From: Betaproteobacteria bacterium HGW-Betaproteobacteria-20 | Lineage (GTDB): Bacteria; Pseudomonadota; Gammaproteobacteria; Burkholderiales; Methylophilaceae | NCBI GenBank assembly: GCA_002842195.1 | Contig: PHCL01000029.1 | Location: 1 to 9,463 of the forward strand | DNA: 9,463 nucleotides | Reading direction: 5' to 3' | Part shown: one piece after another, positions 8,278 through 9,463 of the stretch | Layout: every line of letters starts with the position of its first letter | Numbering within the stretch: the first letter of the stretch is position 1 | Position numbers and translations under genes: made by a program | Notes under the pieces: generated by a model | The model's database searches: none | What the model saw: the letters and a program-made list of their open reading frames with translations, nothing else | What the model was told of the DNA's origin: nothing

Positions 8278-8682
8278 ATGACTATTACTATCTACCACAA
8301 TCCCGCTTGCGGCACATCACGCAATACTTTGGCGATGATACGCGCCAGTGGAGTCGAGCCTGAAGTGATTGAATACTTAAAAACGCCACCAACGCGCGAT
8401 AAGTTAGTGCAGCTAATTACAGCAATGGGTGGTGGTGCACGTGCTTTATTACGTGAAAAAGGCACGCCTTTTGCTGAGCTTGGTTTAGATAATTTGAGCC
8501 TGTCTGAAGATGAGCTGATTGAAGCCATGCTACAGCATCCGATTTTAATTAACCGTCCGATAGTGGAAACGTCCAAAGGCGTGAAACTGTGCCGTCCATC
8601 TGAGCTGGTATTGGATATTTTGGAAAATTCAAATATTGGTGAATTTGTAAAAGAAGATGGCGAAGTAGTCAAAGCAAACTAG
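8278..8682 (+). CDS. arsC: ArsC, glutaredoxin-dependent arsenate reductase
   Basis: A 134-residue cytoplasmic enzyme reducing arsenate to arsenite, which Acr3 then exports. The active site HNPACGTSRN (7-16) places the catalytic cysteine at Cys11. The three arginines that bind arsenate in E. coli ArsC are all present, one position earlier than there: Arg59 in ALLREK, Arg93 in INRPIV and Arg106 in LCRPSE. This identifies the E. coli R773/chromosomal type using glutathione and glutaredoxin, not the thioredoxin-type ArsC of Gram-positives. A GGAG site lies 6 bases before the ATG. It is the second gene of the acr3-arsC operon; a long REP-like palindrome follows 23 bases after its stop. Confidence 0.97.
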   Translation: MTITIYHNPACGTSRNTLAMIRASGVEPEVIEYLKTPPTRDKLVQLITAMGGGARALLREKGTPFAELGLDNLSLSEDELIEAMLQHPILINRPIVETSKGVKLCRPSELVLDILENSNIGEFVKEDGEVVKAN

Positions 8683-8705
8683 CCACGGATTGCTGTTTCC
8701 TTATT

Positions 8706-8762
8706 CCCGTTCCCTGAGCTTGTCGAAGGGATGCGCGCCCTTCGACAGGCTCAGGGAACGGG
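8706..8762. repeat. REP-like long palindrome after arsC
   Basis: Two 25-base arms (8706-8730 and 8738-8762) are inverted copies with a single difference, separated by ATGCGCG. In plus-strand RNA the one difference is a U-G pair, so all 25 positions can pair. The core (TTCGACAGGCTCAGGGAACGG) is shared with a very common class of dispersed REP-like palindromes in proteobacterial genomes. There is no U-tract after it, so it may protect or end the acr3-arsC transcript by structure alone, or simply be an inserted repeat between genes. Confidence 0.85.
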
Positions 8763-8848
8763 AGTTTATGAAGTGGGGTTTTCCCTTAGCGGGTTTTGCA
8801 TACTCATCAACCAGCTTATCGAACTAAAAGCACTTAAAGCCTTTGCTG

Positions 8849-8854
8849 TATAAT
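8849..8854 (+). promoter_or_regulatory. -10 element of a likely prfB promoter
   Basis: A perfect TATAAT, preceded directly by TG (offset by one base from a true extended -10), lies 28 bases before the prfB ATG. The -35 region is weak (TAAAAG at 8825-8830, 18-base spacing, is the best match). The REP-like palindrome upstream supports separate transcription of prfB. Confidence 0.55.
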
Positions 8855-8882
8855 GACGTTTTTTAGAAACATAGACCAAGTC

Positions 8883-9463
8883 ATGGAAGCTGAACAACTC
8901 AATATCATCGCTAACCGTCTGATTGATTTAAGCGAGCGCAACCACGCCCTTCGGGGGTATCTTTGACATTGAAACCAAGTCTCAACGCCTACAAGAAGTT
9001 AACGGCTTATTAGAAGATCCTAAAGTCTGGAACGATAATGCCAAGAGCCAGGCATTAGGCAAAGAAAAACGCGAATTAAGCTTAATTGTAGACACTTTAA
9101 CCAGCTTGCAGGCAGGCTTAAAAGACGCGCAAGAGCTGTTTGATATGGCACGTGAAGAAAATGATGATGACACTTTATTAAGTGTTGCGACAGATTCTGA
9201 GTTGCTGGAAAAGCAAATTGCCGACATGGAATTCAAACGTATGTTCTCGCAGCCGATGGACGCAAATAATTGTTTCATTGAGTTTCAATCAGGCAGTGGC
9301 GGCACCGAAGCGCAGGACTGGGCTAACATGTTGCTACGCATGTATTTACGCTATTGCGAACGTAAAGGCTTTAAGGTTGAGGTGCTGGAATTATCTGATG
9401 GCGATGTGGCCGGCATTAAAGGCGCGTCAATCAAAGTGAGTGGCGATTATGCTTACGGCACTT
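8883..9463 (+). CDS. prfB: PrfB, peptide chain release factor 2, with programmed frameshift (3' truncated)
   Basis: Release factor 2 ends translation at UGA and UAA codons. The gene starts at ATG 8883, reads 27 codons to CTT, meets an in-frame TGA (8964-8966), and continues in the +1 frame from GAC at 8965, so the coding region is 8883-8963 joined to 8965 onward. About 193 residues are visible of a usual length near 365. Recognisable parts are the N-terminal helical domain (SQRLQEVNGLLEDPKVWND) and the start of the catalytic domain, FIEFQSGSGGTEAQDWANML, which is characteristic of release factors. The tripeptide codon-recognition motif (SPF in RF2) and the GGQ motif lie beyond the window edge. 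No good Shine-Dalgarno precedes the ATG. Confidence 0.96.
8952..8967 (+). promoter_or_regulatory. prfB +1 programmed frameshift site
   Basis: CGGGGGTATCTTTGAC contains all known parts: a Shine-Dalgarno-like G run (8953-8957), a three-base spacer TAT, the slippery CTT codon (8961-8963), the TGA stop and a following C, which weakens termination. When RF2 is scarce the ribosome slips +1 and makes more RF2, an autoregulatory loop. E. coli has AGGGGG where this gene has CGGGGG; the rest of the core is identical. Confidence 0.95.

Noticed and set aside
8292..8672. 126-codon minus-strand frame antisense to arsC
   Set aside because: Serine-rich shadow of a well-conserved arsC; no ribosome site or family features.
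8964..8966. TGA stop early in prfB suggesting a pseudogene
   Set aside because: It sits in the conserved G-run, TAT, CTT, TGA, C arrangement of the RF2 programmed frameshift, so the gene is intact as far as the window shows.
8982..9278. 98-codon minus-strand frame over prfB
   Set aside because: Antisense to the RF2 N-terminal domain; serine-rich shadow frame.

Overview
The window reads as part of a Gram-negative proteobacterial chromosome, most likely a betaproteobacterium. Methylotenera/Methylophilaceae-like is my best guess from the protein flavour and the fairly AT-rich base use, but that is recall and not a search. Gene identity is clear for nine complete genes and one truncated gene, and almost all of them concern phosphate or its toxic analogue arsenate.

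Layout. Bases 1-508 hold a possible C-terminal tail of a plus-strand gene, a strong bidirectional-looking terminator (277-300) and a second perfect hairpin (413-445). From 509 to 5186 the minus strand carries a complete high-affinity phosphate operon, read as pstS, pstC, pstA, pstB, phoU. A Pho box (5265-5282) sits 10 nt upstream of a good -10 element in front of pstS. A hairpin with a U-tract between pstS and pstC probably makes pstS more abundant than the downstream genes. Upstream, also on the minus strand, a two-gene unit encodes a PhoU-like DUF47 protein and a PiT-family low-affinity phosphate transporter (7010-5346), closed by a perfect terminator at 5296-5321.

Divergent from that unit, on the plus strand, lie an Acr3 arsenite efflux pump (7157-8236) and a glutaredoxin-type ArsC arsenate reductase (8278-8682). 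No arsR regulator is in the window. The acr3 promoter has TATAAT at 7124-7129 and, exactly 10 nt upstream, a half-conserved Pho-box-like sequence with the same geometry as the pstS promoter. This suggests that the arsenate defence may be tied to phosphate starvation, when arsenate entry through phosphate transporters matters most. A long REP-like palindrome follows arsC, then prfB (release factor 2) begins with its in-frame UGA programmed frameshift and runs off the window.

Together: Pit and Pst import phosphate (and inevitably arsenate), PhoU and the DUF47 protein tune this uptake, ArsC reduces arsenate to arsenite, and Acr3 expels it. I see no unknown defence system, CRISPR array or mobile element. 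The most interesting signal is the possible phosphate-responsive control of the arsenic genes.
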